Positions 1 through 9,467 of a stretch of DNA of 47,826 bases are shown here, one piece after another. The notes beneath the pieces are model-generated. The model was not told where the DNA came from. It ran no database searches and saw nothing but the letters and a program-made list of their open reading frames with translations. The translations under genes were made by a program, and so were the position numbers. Origin of the DNA: an uncultured Chloroflexota bacterium (lineage in GTDB: Bacteria > Chloroflexota > Chloroflexia > Chloroflexales > Chloroflexaceae); assembly GCA_937120965.1 (NCBI GenBank), contig CAKZKA010000057.1:1-47826 (forward strand). Direction: 5' to 3'. Every line of letters starts with the position of its first letter. The first letter of the stretch is position 1.

Positions 1-377
1 GCGGTTCGACCGGCGCACCGCAGGCGGTTCGACCGGCGCACCGCAGGTGGGGAAACCCGGTTTCCCCGTATGTTCACCTCAGCCATCCATGCGGCTGCGC
101 CGCACAACGACGCGATGAAAATAGGTTTTTCTTGGGAGGGCATAGCCCTCCCAAACCCTCCCCGCTGGCGGGTTGCTTCCTGGGAGGGCGTAGAGGTGCG
201 GCGACGCCGCGCCTCTACGCCCAAACCCTCCCGCGCGCGGGCTATGTTCACCTCAGTCGCGGAAGCGGTCATGGTTCTGGCAATACCGGTGTTGTACAAT
301 GAGCGTAGTGTGGCACATTCTGGCAGCATTTGTTCGGACGAAGAAATATAGCGGCCCGACACACAGGAGTTTCGCTC
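1..377. repeat. Intergenic repeat cluster at the left edge
   Basis: No gene is supported here. Positions 1-23 and 24-46 are a perfect tandem duplication of a 23-bp unit beginning GCGGTTCGACC. Next comes the 19-bp palindrome GGGGAAACCCGGTTTCCCC at 49-67, then a TGCGGC/GCCGCA hairpin near 90-102. A GGGAGGGC/GCCCTCCC hairpin lies at about 136-154, and a long hairpin at 186-222 has 18-bp arms starting GGGCGTAGAGG. All these modules recur in other gaps of the window. The last 80 bases lead into the GAF-STAS gene. Confidence 0.8.
293..300 (+). promoter_or_regulatory. Possible -10 element of the GAF-STAS gene
   Basis: TACAAT at 295-300 is preceded directly by TG. It resembles the extended -10 boxes seen before other genes here, but it lacks the usual one-base spacer and I see no good -35. 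The start codon is about 78 bases downstream. Confidence 0.3.
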
Positions 378-1340
378 GTGGTCACAGCACTTGAAACTGA
401 AATCGCCCGTCTCCGGGGCTTGCTGGAGCGGCGTGACGCTATGCTCGCGGCGCTGGCCGAGGTGGCGCGGCTGTTATCCATCCACCGCGATCCCCGGACA
501 CAGATGACGCAGATGCTTGCCGTGCTTGGCGAAGCGGTGCAGGTCAGTCGCGCCTATATCTTTGTGAACCTCATGCCCGACGACGACCGTGCCGTGATTA
601 GCCAGGTGGCGGAGTGGGTGGCGCCGGGGATCACGCCGCAGATTGACAATCCCGAGTTGCAGAACCTGCCCTTCGCTGAGGCCGGCTACGGGCGCTGGGA
701 GCGCCTGCTGACCCAGAACCAGGTCGTGTACGGCAAGGTGGCCGATTTTCCGGCCCCCGAGCAGGAGTTGCTGGTGGCACAGGACATCCTCGCGGTGGTC
801 GTGGCGCCGATTCTGGTCGGGTCAAAGTGGTGGGGCTTTATGGGCTTCGATCACTGTACGACAGACCACACCTGGGACGAGGTCGAAGTCGAGGCTCTGC
901 GCAGTGCCGCGGTGATGTTTGGCGCCGCGCTCTACCGGCGCGAGATGGAAGAACAGGTGCTGGCGGCCCAGCGCGAGGCGCTGCGGGAGCTTTCCACGCC
1001 TCTGATCCCTATCACCGACGACGTCGTGATTATGCCCCTGATCGGCACCATTGACAGCGGGCGGGCGCAGTTGGTAATGGAGACGCTCCTTAACGGGGTC
1101 GCGCAGCAGCAAGCGCGCCTGGTCATTCTGGACATCACCGGTGTGCCGGTGGTGGACAGTCAGGTGGCGCAGGCGCTGATCCGGGCGGCGCAGGCGGTAA
1201 AACTGCTTGGCGCCCGGGTGATGCTCACCGGGATTCAACCCCAGATCGCCCAGACACTGGTGCACCTCGGGGTTGATCTGAGCGGCATCCAGACCCAGAG
1301 CAGCTTGCAGGCAGGCATCACCGCGGCGCTGCAAGGGTAA
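378..1340 (+). CDS. GAF-STAS protein, RsbR-like anti-anti-sigma/stressosome regulator
   Basis: The 320-aa product has a short N-terminal coiled coil (about residues 3-25), a GAF-like sensory domain (about 25-190) and a C-terminal STAS domain (about 215-315). The STAS part holds DITGVPVVDSQVA, the loop that carries the phosphorylatable Thr/Ser in RsbR and RsbS. In that family STAS proteins bind switch kinases and control sigma factors through protein partners. I chose GTG at 378 because AGGAG lies 8 bases upstream (365-369); an upstream ATG at 330 has no such site. No RsbS, RsbT or sigma-B-type gene lies beside it, so its partners must be encoded elsewhere. The sensed signal cannot be read from the sequence. 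Confidence 0.8.
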   Translation: MVTALETEIARLRGLLERRDAMLAALAEVARLLSIHRDPRTQMTQMLAVLGEAVQVSRAYIFVNLMPDDDRAVISQVAEWVAPGITPQIDNPELQNLPFAEAGYGRWERLLTQNQVVYGKVADFPAPEQELLVAQDILAVVVAPILVGSKWWGFMGFDHCTTDHTWDEVEVEALRSAAVMFGAALYRREMEEQVLAAQREALRELSTPLIPITDDVVIMPLIGTIDSGRAQLVMETLLNGVAQQQARLVILDITGVPVVDSQVAQALIRAAQAVKLLGARVMLTGIQPQIAQTLVHLGVDLSGIQTQSSLQAGITAALQG

Positions 1341-1552
1341 GCGGGTGTTAACGGTTGTCTGAATAAGGGTACTCGAGACCTTGTGGCAGGGCGGTTGCAC
1401 CGTCATTGGGGCAAGCCCCAAACCCCGGTTTGCTGGCTGGTGGTAGCGCCTTCGCTGTCATAACCAACCAGCGACATCTCGTGAGGCGACGTAGCTACCC
1501 CGCACCCCACCGCTAAAGAGACGTTGCGTATTCCTGTCTGGCAATGCCGGCC

Positions 1553-1749
1553 CAACTCCTCTCGCGCAGGGGATGATGGCCCACTCGCCCTCGCAGGCGG
1601 CGAAGGCGTTCCCCGACTCCTCTCGCGCAGGGGATGATGGCACACTTGCCCTCGCAGGCGGCGAAGGCGTTCCCCGACTCCTCTCGCGCAGGGGATGATG
1701 GTACAGGCTCTCATCCGCTCGGACTGCCACAGCCCCAACTCCTCTCGCG
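1553..1749. repeat. 61-bp period direct-repeat array (CRISPR-like geometry, unproven)
   Basis: A conserved block of about 27 bases, C(A/G)ACTCCTCTCGCGCAGGGGATG then ATGG, repeats with exactly 61-bp spacing. The intervening ~34 bases are nearly identical between units 1 and 2 but different after unit 3. Constant spacing with one differing spacer resembles a tiny CRISPR array, and the CCCC...GGGG block could form a stem. The near-identical first two spacers and the lack of any cas gene in the window fit a minisatellite equally well. Confidence 0.6.
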
Positions 1750-1997
1750 TTTAAGGGCGGACAGAACATCCGGGCTAACGTGGCGTATACCGCATTGGAA
1801 CGCCCCCGCGCATGGCTCTGGTCTCCCCGCTTCGACAGGCTCAGCGCAGGCTCTCCAGCGAAGCTGGAGAGGCCCGCCCCTTCGGGCTGAGCCTCAGGGC
1901 GAAGCCTGAGCCTGTCGAAGGGGGCCGGGGGCGGGAACCAACCAGCGCATCCCCACGCCATACCGCCCGTCGGCGCTCATACGTTCTGTCCACCCCC
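1750..1997. mobile_element. Inverted-repeat element, TTTAAGGGCGG family, copy A
   Basis: The left end TTTAAGGGCGGACAGA is matched by a decayed inverse at the right end (TTCTGTCCACCCCC). The interior holds nested inverted repeats built on CTTCGACAGGCTCAGCGCAGG and CTCCAGCGAAGCTGGAG. The same architecture is found at 4138-4340, 37257-37524 and 38499-38697. No reading frame is credible, so this is a miniature non-coding element. It interrupts the 61-bp array. Confidence 0.65.
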
Positions 1998-2027
1998 AAC
2001 TTCTCTCGCGCAGGGGTTGATTGCCCA

Positions 2028-3080
<1,053 letters not shown>

Positions 3081-3109
3081 CAACTCCTCGCACAGGCGTT
3101 TCGCCGTGC

Positions 3110-3118
3110 ATTATACCA
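3110..3118 (-). promoter_or_regulatory. Extended -10 promoter of ruvB
   Basis: On the minus strand the bases read TGGTATAAT, a perfect extended -10 box. The predicted start of transcription is only about 20 bases before the ruvB start codon. No clear -35 is seen. Confidence 0.65.
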
Positions 3119-3265
3119 CGGCGAGATGGGCTGCGCCGCATTGCGCTGCCCGGGGAGGAGATTCAATCAAACCGTGGCTGAACGTGGGCAGAAGGTGGTT
3201 TCGCGGTGGGGTGCGGACCTGCTGGCCTTTGTGCTACCGGTGTTGAGGGATGGGCGGCAAGAGGC

Positions 3266-3289
3266 GCGGGGAGGGCAGACCCTCCCCGC
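3266..3289. repeat. 10-bp stem hairpin between the CBS gene and ruvB
   Basis: GCGGGGAGGG and CCCTCCCCGC are separated by CAGA, giving a perfect 10-bp stem. It belongs to the GGGAGGG-type hairpins of this window. Neither strand carries a T-run after it, so I do not call it an intrinsic terminator. The rest of the 3081-3341 gap shows nothing else. Confidence 0.6.
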
Positions 3290-3341
3290 AAGCGACAACT
3301 CGTTATAACCTGATCGTCGGGCCACGGCGCGAGGCCGCGGG

Positions 3342-3746
3342 CTAGCGTTGCTCGACTGCGCGCCCGGCCGACACCACTTCAGCGAGGGCGCGGAACATAT
3401 CGCTTTCGGTGATGATGCCGACGATCAGCCCATCATCATCAACCACCGGCAGACTCCCGATGCTATGATTGGCCATAATGAGCGCTGCTTCCTCGATCGG
3501 CGTCTCTGGTTTTACCCGTAATACATCACGCGACATCACCTCGGTGACCTCCATACCAGCGTGGAGGTAGCGCGAGGCTGCCAGCAGGAGATCACGCTCG
3601 GCGAGGATGCCGACCAGCCGGCCATTGGCGTCGGTAACGGGAAGATGGCGCAGTCGGTGGTACTGCATGATGCCCAGCGCAGACAAAGCGCTTGACTCTG
3701 GTTCAATGGTAACCGGGTGGGCACTCATCCGATCGCGGACCTGCAT
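3342..3746 (-). CDS. Two-CBS-domain protein
   Basis: The 134-aa protein consists almost only of a tandem pair of CBS domains: the first from about residue 2 (VRDRMSAHPVTIEPES), the second from about 67 (VTEVMSRDVLRVKPET). Each has the usual LPVTDANGRLVGILAERDLL-like core. Such pairs bind adenine nucleotides or similar ligands and act as energy-state sensors; the partner protein is unknown. The start at 3746 is set by AAAGGAG eight bases upstream; the frame is open further upstream but with no ribosome site. It lies downstream of ruvB on the same strand, 260 bases away, and is probably a separate unit. Confidence 0.85.
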   Translation of the reverse strand: MQVRDRMSAHPVTIEPESSALSALGIMQYHRLRHLPVTDANGRLVGILAERDLLLAASRYLHAGMEVTEVMSRDVLRVKPETPIEEAALIMANHSIGSLPVVDDDGLIVGIITESDMFRALAEVVSAGRAVEQR

Positions 3747-4374
3747 GGTCTCGCTCCTTTCTGGAGGAGCACACCGCCTGCCCTGAAGGCGGCGATGCAT
3801 CCTGCCTTGCCTAAACACGCTCGCTGATCCACTTCCGTGCTCTTCGCTTATCCTACAGCCCGCCGGCACTTTCGGCGAGAAGAAATGTTAAGCCACTGTG
3901 GATATCTCTTACCGTTCGGCTGCCCGGCGCGCCGCTCCATCTCGTGAGCGACACGCCCTGGTTGCCGAGATGGAGAGGGAATCCTCACAAAGAATGACAG
4001 CCGCCGCGTGGTTGCGGAGTATGATAGACTCGTGGTTATTACCGTGTGGGGCTGATGTGGCGCTGCCGGGAACGCAGGCGCCCGCCAGGGCGCCGTCCGG
4101 GAGCCGACCTACCGGGCGGTCTCCCCGGCCTGCCGAGTTTAAGGGCGAACAGAACATCCGAGCCAGCGTGGCTTGTACCGCATTGGAAGGCCCCCGCGCG
4201 CGGCTCTGGTCTCCCCGGCTTCGACAGGCTCAGCGCAGGCTCTCCAGCGAAGCTGGAGCGGGGCCAGGGGTGAGGACCAACCAGCGCATCCCAGCGCCAT
4301 AACGCCCATCGGCGCCCATAGGTTCTGTCCGCCCCTGAAGGCCCGCCGGGCCGGGGAGGCCGTGGAGGTGTGCC
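3747..4374. repeat. 628-bp gap with a TTTAAGGGCGG-family element
   Basis: No gene is supported. The right third (4138-4340) is copy B of the inverted-repeat element family, ending 34 bases before the export-operon start codon. An inexact -10-like TATGAT lies at 4020-4025 without a convincing -35, so the promoter of the export operon is undecided. Confidence 0.6.
4138..4340. mobile_element. Inverted-repeat element, TTTAAGGGCGG family, copy B
   Basis: It starts TTTAAGGGCGAACAGAACAT and ends GGTTCTGTCCGCCCCTGAAG, so the two ends are inverted copies with a few mismatches. The interior CTTCGACAGGCTCAGCGCAGG and the CTCCAGCGAAGCTGGAG hairpin match copy A in the same orientation. The element is about 203 bp and non-coding. 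Confidence 0.65.
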
Positions 4375-5859
4375 ATGGTGCAACCTGTCGTCCGTTATGG
4401 ATGTCTGGTCGGAACGGCGCTGCTGGTGCTGACTGGCTGTGCTGTTCCGGGGGCGTTTACGCCGACTCCAACTGTAGAGACCAGGGTCGAGGTGGCGGCG
4501 CCGCGGGTCGTGGCCGATGGCCGGATCGTACCGGCGCGCAGCGCCGGCTTGCGCTTTCTCACCGCTGGTGTGGTCGAGGCGATCCTGGTGGAGGAAGGGC
4601 AGACCGTTGCCGCTGGCGCGCCGCTGGCGCGGCTCGACAGCGCCGAGTTTGAAGTGGCGGTGGAACGGTCGCGCGCGGCGCTGGACGAGGCCCGCGCCCA
4701 GTACGACCTGCTGCGCGAGCCGGCTGACCCGGAGGCGGTGGCTGCGGCTGAGGCGCAACTGGCGCAGGCCGAGGCGCTCGCCCGGCAGACGCGCGGGCGG
4801 GTTACATCGGCGGATGTCAGGGCTGCTCGCGACGAACTGGCCGAGGCCCGCGCCCTGCTGGCGCGGCTGCTCGCGGGCGCCCGCAGCACCGAAGTCGAGC
4901 AGGCCCGCGCCGCCCAGGCCCAGGCCCAGGCCAACCTGGAGGCCCAGCGCGCCACCCTGTCGGCGGCCAAACTCGCCGCCGAGACGCGCCTGGCCGAGGC
5001 CGCCAATGCTCTGCGTGACGCCCAGGACGCCTATTCGCGCATCTACTGGGAGAACATCGAACTGGAAAAGCAGCCCGGGGAGGTGCCGCAGGCGCGCCGT
5101 GACGCCGAGGCCGCGGCTCGTCGCGCCGTTGAGAACGGTGAGGCCGCTCTGGCGCAGGCACGGGTGGACCTGGAGCGCACCCGCGAGGCCGAGCGCAGCG
5201 GCATCGCCGCTGCCGAAGCCCAGGTGCGCGAGGCTACCGCGCGCCTGGCGCAGGTGCTGGCGGGAGCCGATAGCGACCAGATCGCCGCCGCTCGGGCCCG
5301 GGTGAGCGCCGCGGAAGCGGCCCTGGCGCGGCTCACCGGCGAGGGGCGCACCGGCGAGGTCGAGGCAGCCGATGCCGCAGTGGCCCAGGCCCGCGCGGCC
5401 CTGGAGCAACTCACCAACCCGCCGCGTACCCCCGAACTGGCCGCCGCCGAGGCCCGCGTGCGCGCCGCTCAGGCTGCGTTGCGCCAGGCGGAACTGACGC
5501 TGGAGCGCGCGACCCTCACCGCACCCTTCGCCGGTACCGTGGTGCAGATCAGCCTGAAGATCGGTGAGCAACCCGTGCCGACCGATGCGGCCATCGTCCT
5601 GGCCGATTTCAGCAGTTGGCGCGTTGAGACCAGCGATCTGACCGAGCTGGACGTGGTCAACGTGCGGGTCGGCGATCAGGTAACGCTCACCTTCGATGCC
5701 CTTCCCGACCTCGCACTGCCCGGTATCGTGACGAAGGTGCAGGCTCTTGGCAAAACCTACCAGGGCGATGTGATCTACACGGTCACGGTTGAGCCGCAGC
5801 GGTGGGACGAGCGCCTGCGCTGGAACATGACCGCTACGGTGACGATTGAGGGCGATTGA
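4375..5859 (+). CDS. HlyD/MacA-type efflux adaptor lipoprotein
   Basis: This 494-aa protein is the periplasmic-adaptor type of subunit for the ABC exporter encoded by the next two genes. It starts with a lipoprotein signal ending LVLTGC (Cys22 lipidated), then a biotinyl-lipoyl half (about 45-90), a long Ala/Glu/Arg-rich alpha-helical coiled coil (about 90-380), the returning lipoyl half (TLTAPFAGTVVQISLKIGE) and a beta-barrel domain to the end. The hairpin is unusually long, with repeated AEAQLAQAEA-like segments. GGAGG at 4364-4368 fixes the ATG. The permease starts 46 bases downstream, so the three genes look like one operon. Substrate cannot be told. Confidence 0.85.
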   Translation: MVQPVVRYGCLVGTALLVLTGCAVPGAFTPTPTVETRVEVAAPRVVADGRIVPARSAGLRFLTAGVVEAILVEEGQTVAAGAPLARLDSAEFEVAVERSRAALDEARAQYDLLREPADPEAVAAAEAQLAQAEALARQTRGRVTSADVRAARDELAEARALLARLLAGARSTEVEQARAAQAQAQANLEAQRATLSAAKLAAETRLAEAANALRDAQDAYSRIYWENIELEKQPGEVPQARRDAEAAARRAVENGEAALAQARVDLERTREAERSGIAAAEAQVREATARLAQVLAGADSDQIAAARARVSAAEAALARLTGEGRTGEVEAADAAVAQARAALEQLTNPPRTPELAAAEARVRAAQAALRQAELTLERATLTAPFAGTVVQISLKIGEQPVPTDAAIVLADFSSWRVETSDLTELDVVNVRVGDQVTLTFDALPDLALPGIVTKVQALGKTYQGDVIYTVTVEPQRWDERLRWNMTATVTIEGD

Positions 5860-5905
5860 GCGGTATCCGCGCGCACCCGGTTGCGCGTGATCGGCGGAGA
5901 CAGCC

Positions 5906-8149
5906 ATGCTCAGCTTCAAGAATCTTCTGCGCCGCAAGGTGCGCAGCTTTCTGACCATCCTTGGCATCGCCGTGGGCGTAGCGGGGGTCGTGGTGCTCTC
6001 GGCCTTTGGCGAAGGTATGGCGGAAGGGTTTGGCGGGCTGGGCGGCGCGGCAGATGCCGACCTGCTGGTAACGCAAAAAGACGCCGCGATGATCCTGCTC
6101 GGCGCGATTGACGAGCAGGTGGGCGCAGAGATCGCCGCCATGCGCGGCGTCGCCGCGGTGAGCGGCACGGTGATCGGCGTCGTTCCGTTGCCCGAGTCGC
6201 CCTACTTCCTGGTGGCGGGCGAGGAGCCGCGCAGCTTTGCCATGGAGCGCTACCGCATCATCGCCGGGCGCCCGCTCAGCGCCAGACGCGAGGTGATGCT
6301 CGGGCGCAAGAGCGCCGAGAGTCTGAAAAAGCGCGTTGGCGACAAGTTCCGGATCAACGACATCAGCTACCACGTGGTGGGCATCTACGAGACGGGGGCA
6401 AGCTTCGAGGATAACGGGGCAGTCATCCATCTGACCGATGCCCAGCGGGCCTTCGACAAGCGGCGCCAGGTGAGCTACTTCAAACTGAAGCTGCGCGACC
6501 TGAGCGAGCGTGAGGCGGTGAAGCAGGCCATCGAAACGCGCTGGCCCGAACTGGCGGCGACGCGGTCCGGGGAGGCCACCGCGCAGGACCAGTTGCTCGA
6601 CGTCTACCGCTCGATCGGCTGGGTGATCGGACTCTTTGCCATTCTGGTGGGTGGCCTGGGTATGATGAATGCTCAATTGATGAGCGTGTTTGAGCGCACG
6701 CGGGAGATCGGCGTGCTGCGGGCCATGGGCTGGCGCCGCCGTCGGGTGGTGCGGATGATCCTCGGCGAGGCGTTGTTGCTGGCGCTGGTGGGTGGAGGGA
6801 TCGGGCTGCTGCTGAGTGTGGCGACCATTGCCCTGCTGTCGCGTTCGGCGGCCCTGGGAGGGTTCCTCAGCGGCGGCGTGGAGCCAATCGGCTACATCCA
6901 GGCCCTGGTGATCGCCAGCGTGCTCGGTCTGGTCGGCGGTGGCTACCCGGCATGGCGTGCTGCGCGACTGGCGCCGGTGGAGGCGATGCGCGCCGAGAGC
7001 GGCGCCCCGGTGCGCTGGGGGCCGATTGCGCGCCTGCTCGCCCCGCTGATGCGCGGCCCGGCCCTGCGCAACCTGCTGCGGCGCCCGACCCGTAGCATAA
7101 TGACCATGTTCGGCCTCGGGGTTGGCGTTGGCCTGATTGTCGCCCTGGCCGGTATTGCAGCCGGCTCGCGGGAGCTGATCGGCCAGTTGCTCAGCGCCGG
7201 CCAGGCCGATATCGTTGCCGAGCAAGCTGGCGCCTCCGACGCCGCCTTCTCCTCGATCGACGAACGCCTTGCTGAACAGATCCGCGCTCACCCCGAGGTC
7301 AAGAGCGTCTCGCGGCTGATCTTCGGAACCGCCAGTGTACCCGGGCTGCCATTCTTCATCATCTATGGTCTCGACCCGCGTGAGGACTATCTTGCCCACT
7401 ACCGGGTGACCGAGGGGCGCACGGTGCAGCGCAGTGGCGAGATGATCATCGGGCGTCTGGCGGCCAACAGCCTTGAGAAGGGCGTCGGCGACCAGTTGCG
7501 GCTCTCGGGTCAGTCCTTCACCATCGTCGGCATTTTCGAGACGGGGATGGCCTACGAGGACGCCGGTGGGGTGGTGCCGCTCAAGGACGCGCAGCGGCTC
7601 TTCGGCAAGCCACGGCAGGTCTCCTTCCTCGGTATCGCCCTCCACGACCCCACGCGGGCCGCGGAGATCGCCCGGGAGCTCGAGCAGCGGTACCCCGAAC
7701 TGATGGTTGCGCGCACGGCCGACCTGTCCTCGCGGATGCAGGACTTTGCCACCATGGACGCATTTTTTGGGGCGCTGATCGCCCTGATGATGCTGGTTGG
7801 CGGCATCGTGATGATGAACGTGATGCTGATGAGCGTTTTCGAGCGCACCCAGGAGATCGGGGTGCTGCGGGCGGTGGGCTGGCGGGGCTGGCGCGTGTTG
7901 CGTATGGTGCTGGCCGAGGCCCTGATGCTGGGATTGCTCAGCGCGGGAGCGGGCCTGATCATCGGGGTTGGCCTGAACGCCCTGTTGCGTTTCACGCCCG
8001 GCTACGGTAGCTGGCTTGAGGCCATCTACACCCCGGCTGACATCGCTCGGGTTATCGCCATGGCGCTGGGCCTCGGCCTGGTGGGTGGGCTGCTGCCCGC
8101 CCTGCGGGCGGTGCGACTGCACCCCATCGAGGCGCTGCATTATGAGTAG
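5906..8149 (+). CDS. Double FtsX/MacB-type ABC transporter permease
   Basis: At 747 aa this permease contains two complete MacB-like modules in tandem. Each has an N-terminal transmembrane segment (SFLTILGIAVGVAGVVVLSA; RSIMTMFGLGVGVGLIVALA), an extracytoplasmic MacB_PCD-type region, and a C-terminal FtsX unit with the hallmark SVFERTREIGVLRAMGW or SVFERTQEIGVLRAVGW. The duplication is obvious: VGDKFRINDISYHVVGIYETG in the first half matches VGDQLRLSGQSFTIVGIFETG in the second. Eight membrane spans are expected. One polypeptide probably does the job of a permease dimer, with the ATPase encoded 48 bases downstream. Confidence 0.88.
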   Translation: MLSFKNLLRRKVRSFLTILGIAVGVAGVVVLSAFGEGMAEGFGGLGGAADADLLVTQKDAAMILLGAIDEQVGAEIAAMRGVAAVSGTVIGVVPLPESPYFLVAGEEPRSFAMERYRIIAGRPLSARREVMLGRKSAESLKKRVGDKFRINDISYHVVGIYETGASFEDNGAVIHLTDAQRAFDKRRQVSYFKLKLRDLSEREAVKQAIETRWPELAATRSGEATAQDQLLDVYRSIGWVIGLFAILVGGLGMMNAQLMSVFERTREIGVLRAMGWRRRRVVRMILGEALLLALVGGGIGLLLSVATIALLSRSAALGGFLSGGVEPIGYIQALVIASVLGLVGGGYPAWRAARLAPVEAMRAESGAPVRWGPIARLLAPLMRGPALRNLLRRPTRSIMTMFGLGVGVGLIVALAGIAAGSRELIGQLLSAGQADIVAEQAGASDAAFSSIDERLAEQIRAHPEVKSVSRLIFGTASVPGLPFFIIYGLDPREDYLAHYRVTEGRTVQRSGEMIIGRLAANSLEKGVGDQLRLSGQSFTIVGIFETGMAYEDAGGVVPLKDAQRLFGKPRQVSFLGIALHDPTRAAEIARELEQRYPELMVARTADLSSRMQDFATMDAFFGALIALMMLVGGIVMMNVMLMSVFERTQEIGVLRAVGWRGWRVLRMVLAEALMLGLLSAGAGLIIGVGLNALLRFTPGYGSWLEAIYTPADIARVIAMALGLGLVGGLLPALRAVRLHPIEALHYE

Positions 8150-8197
8150 CCGGTCGCCTCGCGCGCGGGGCCGGCCAACGGCACGATTGGAACGCCT

Positions 8198-9058
8198 ATG
8201 AATTCGACTGTAGTGAACCAGACCATGGCAGGCTCACCACCGGATGAGGCGCCGGTCATTCTCGAGACCCGCGGCCTCTCGCGCGTATACGGTGAGAAGG
8301 TGCCGGTGAAGGCGCTCGACGGAGTGGACCTGCAGATCCGCAAGGGCGAGGTAGTGGCGATTGTCGGGCCTTCAGGCTCCGGCAAGTCAACACTGCTTAA
8401 CCTGATCGGCGCCCTTGATCGGCCCACTGCGGGCGAGGTGATCGTCGATGGCACACCGCTTTCCCGGGTGCGTAACCTGGACCGGTTCCGCGGGCGGACG
8501 ATCGGATTCATCTTTCAGAGTCACAACCTGTTGCCTACCCTGACCGCCCGCGAGAATGTCGAGGTGCCGATGTACGAATTGCCGCTGCGCCCGGGCCAGC
8601 GGCGAGCGCGGGCGAAGGAGTTGCTGGCGCTGGTGGGCCTGGCCGAACGAGGCGATCATCTGCCGAACCAGCTCTCCGGCGGCGAGCGGCAGCGGGTGGC
8701 GATCGCCCGGGCGCTGGCCAACAGCCCCTCGATCCTGCTGGCCGATGAGCCGACCGGCAACCTGGACAGCAAAAACACTGCCGATGTCGTGGCTCTGCTC
8801 GGCCGGCTCAATCGCGAGCAGGGGGTAACAATGGTGATCGTGACCCACAACACGGAAGTGGCCGCCGCGGCCCAGCGGGTGATCACCTTCCGCGACGGCA
8901 AGATCCTGCGCGATGTCTCGATGAGCAACGAGCTTGAGCGCGAGTTGCTGGAGCTGAAGCGCTCGCCGCTCGGTCAGGCCATTCTCCGTGGCGACCACCT
9001 TCCGCCCGCGCTGGCCGAAGTGGCGCCCGTATTGCACGAGTTGCTGGAACGGGTGTAG
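8198..9058 (+). CDS. ABC transporter ATP-binding protein, MacB/LolD type
   Basis: This 286-aa ATPase powers the exporter formed with the two preceding genes. Walker A GPSGSGKST is at residues 57-65, the signature LSGGERQRVAIARAL lies near residue 158, and Walker B ILLADEPTGNLDS follows, as in MacB/LolD. The C-terminus runs about 50 residues past the usual end, as a charged helical tail (ELERELLELKRSPLGQAILRG). ATG at 8198 lacks a strong Shine-Dalgarno; ATG at 8225 would also work. Transcription with the permease is likely. Confidence 0.9.
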   Translation: MNSTVVNQTMAGSPPDEAPVILETRGLSRVYGEKVPVKALDGVDLQIRKGEVVAIVGPSGSGKSTLLNLIGALDRPTAGEVIVDGTPLSRVRNLDRFRGRTIGFIFQSHNLLPTLTARENVEVPMYELPLRPGQRRARAKELLALVGLAERGDHLPNQLSGGERQRVAIARALANSPSILLADEPTGNLDSKNTADVVALLGRLNREQGVTMVIVTHNTEVAAAAQRVITFRDGKILRDVSMSNELERELLELKRSPLGQAILRGDHLPPALAEVAPVLHELLERV

Positions 9059-9467
9059 GGCTGAGGTGAACATATGGGGAAGCCGGGTTTCCCCATGCCC
9101 CTGCCCATCGGGACGCCAGGCGACTCCAACACCGGTTGGGGTATGGGGAAAGTTGACAGGCCACTAGATGTAGTCAGCGCTCCGAGAACTTATCCACATT
9201 TTGTGGATGGGATGTGGATAACACCGCAAAATCTAGGGGCTTCCTGGAGTTATACCGCAGGAAGCCCCTAAATGTAGCAACACAAAACCTGGCAGGGGCA
9301 CTGCCCATCGTTACTCCCATTGTGGCACACCGGGGTGAAGCGGTGGTCAAGTGGGGGTAAAGAATGTGCTAACCGCTGGCCTCAATCTAGTTATAGCCAT
9401 GGGCCATTACCAGGCCGTAACGCCGCCGGGAGAGGCGAGGGGAAGCCCGGCTTCCCCTGTGCTCGCC
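9059..9467. other. 409-bp gap with DnaA-box-like sites and a 13-bp inverted repeat
   Basis: No gene is seen. TTATCCACA at 9190-9198 and its inverse TGTGGATAA at 9213-9221 are perfect DnaA boxes facing each other, with a weaker TGTGGATGG at 9202-9210 between them. Just after lies a perfect 13-bp inverted repeat (TAGGGGCTTCCTG at 9234-9246, CAGGAAGCCCCTA at 9258-9270). Copies of the 19-bp palindrome sit at both edges (9076-9094 and 9439-9457). Confidence 0.7.
9190..9221. promoter_or_regulatory. Cluster of DnaA-box-like sites
   Basis: Two exact TTATCCACA boxes in opposite orientation and one partial box fall within 32 bases. DnaA binds such 9-mers at origins and at some regulated or titrating loci. 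No dnaA, dnaN or gidA gene is present here and I see no obvious AT-rich unwinding element, so an origin is not claimed. Confidence 0.55.

Larger units (their letters stand above)
1341..2027. repeat. 687-bp gap: 61-bp periodic repeats plus an inserted inverted-repeat element
   Basis: No gene is supported. The first 200 bases are unremarkable. From 1553 a unit beginning CRACTCCTCTCGCG recurs at 1553, 1614, 1675 and 1736, exactly 61 bp apart. The fourth copy breaks off after 14 bases, at the left end of a 248-bp TTTAAGGGCGG element (1750-1997). A related sequence (CAACTTCTCTCGCG) resumes at 1997, directly after the element. Confidence 0.75.

Noticed and set aside
1553-1749. CRISPR array call
   Set aside because: Spacing is regular, but two of three spacers are nearly the same, only three full repeats exist, and no cas gene is in the window. 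Kept as a repeat with an open question.
4039-8140. Two minus-strand frames of about 700-770 codons opposite the export operon
   Set aside because: They are mirror frames of the adaptor and permease genes, which have clear motifs and ribosome sites.
9059-9467. Chromosomal origin of replication
   Set aside because: Only two exact DnaA boxes, no AT-rich unwinding tract, and no dnaA/dnaN/gidA neighbours.
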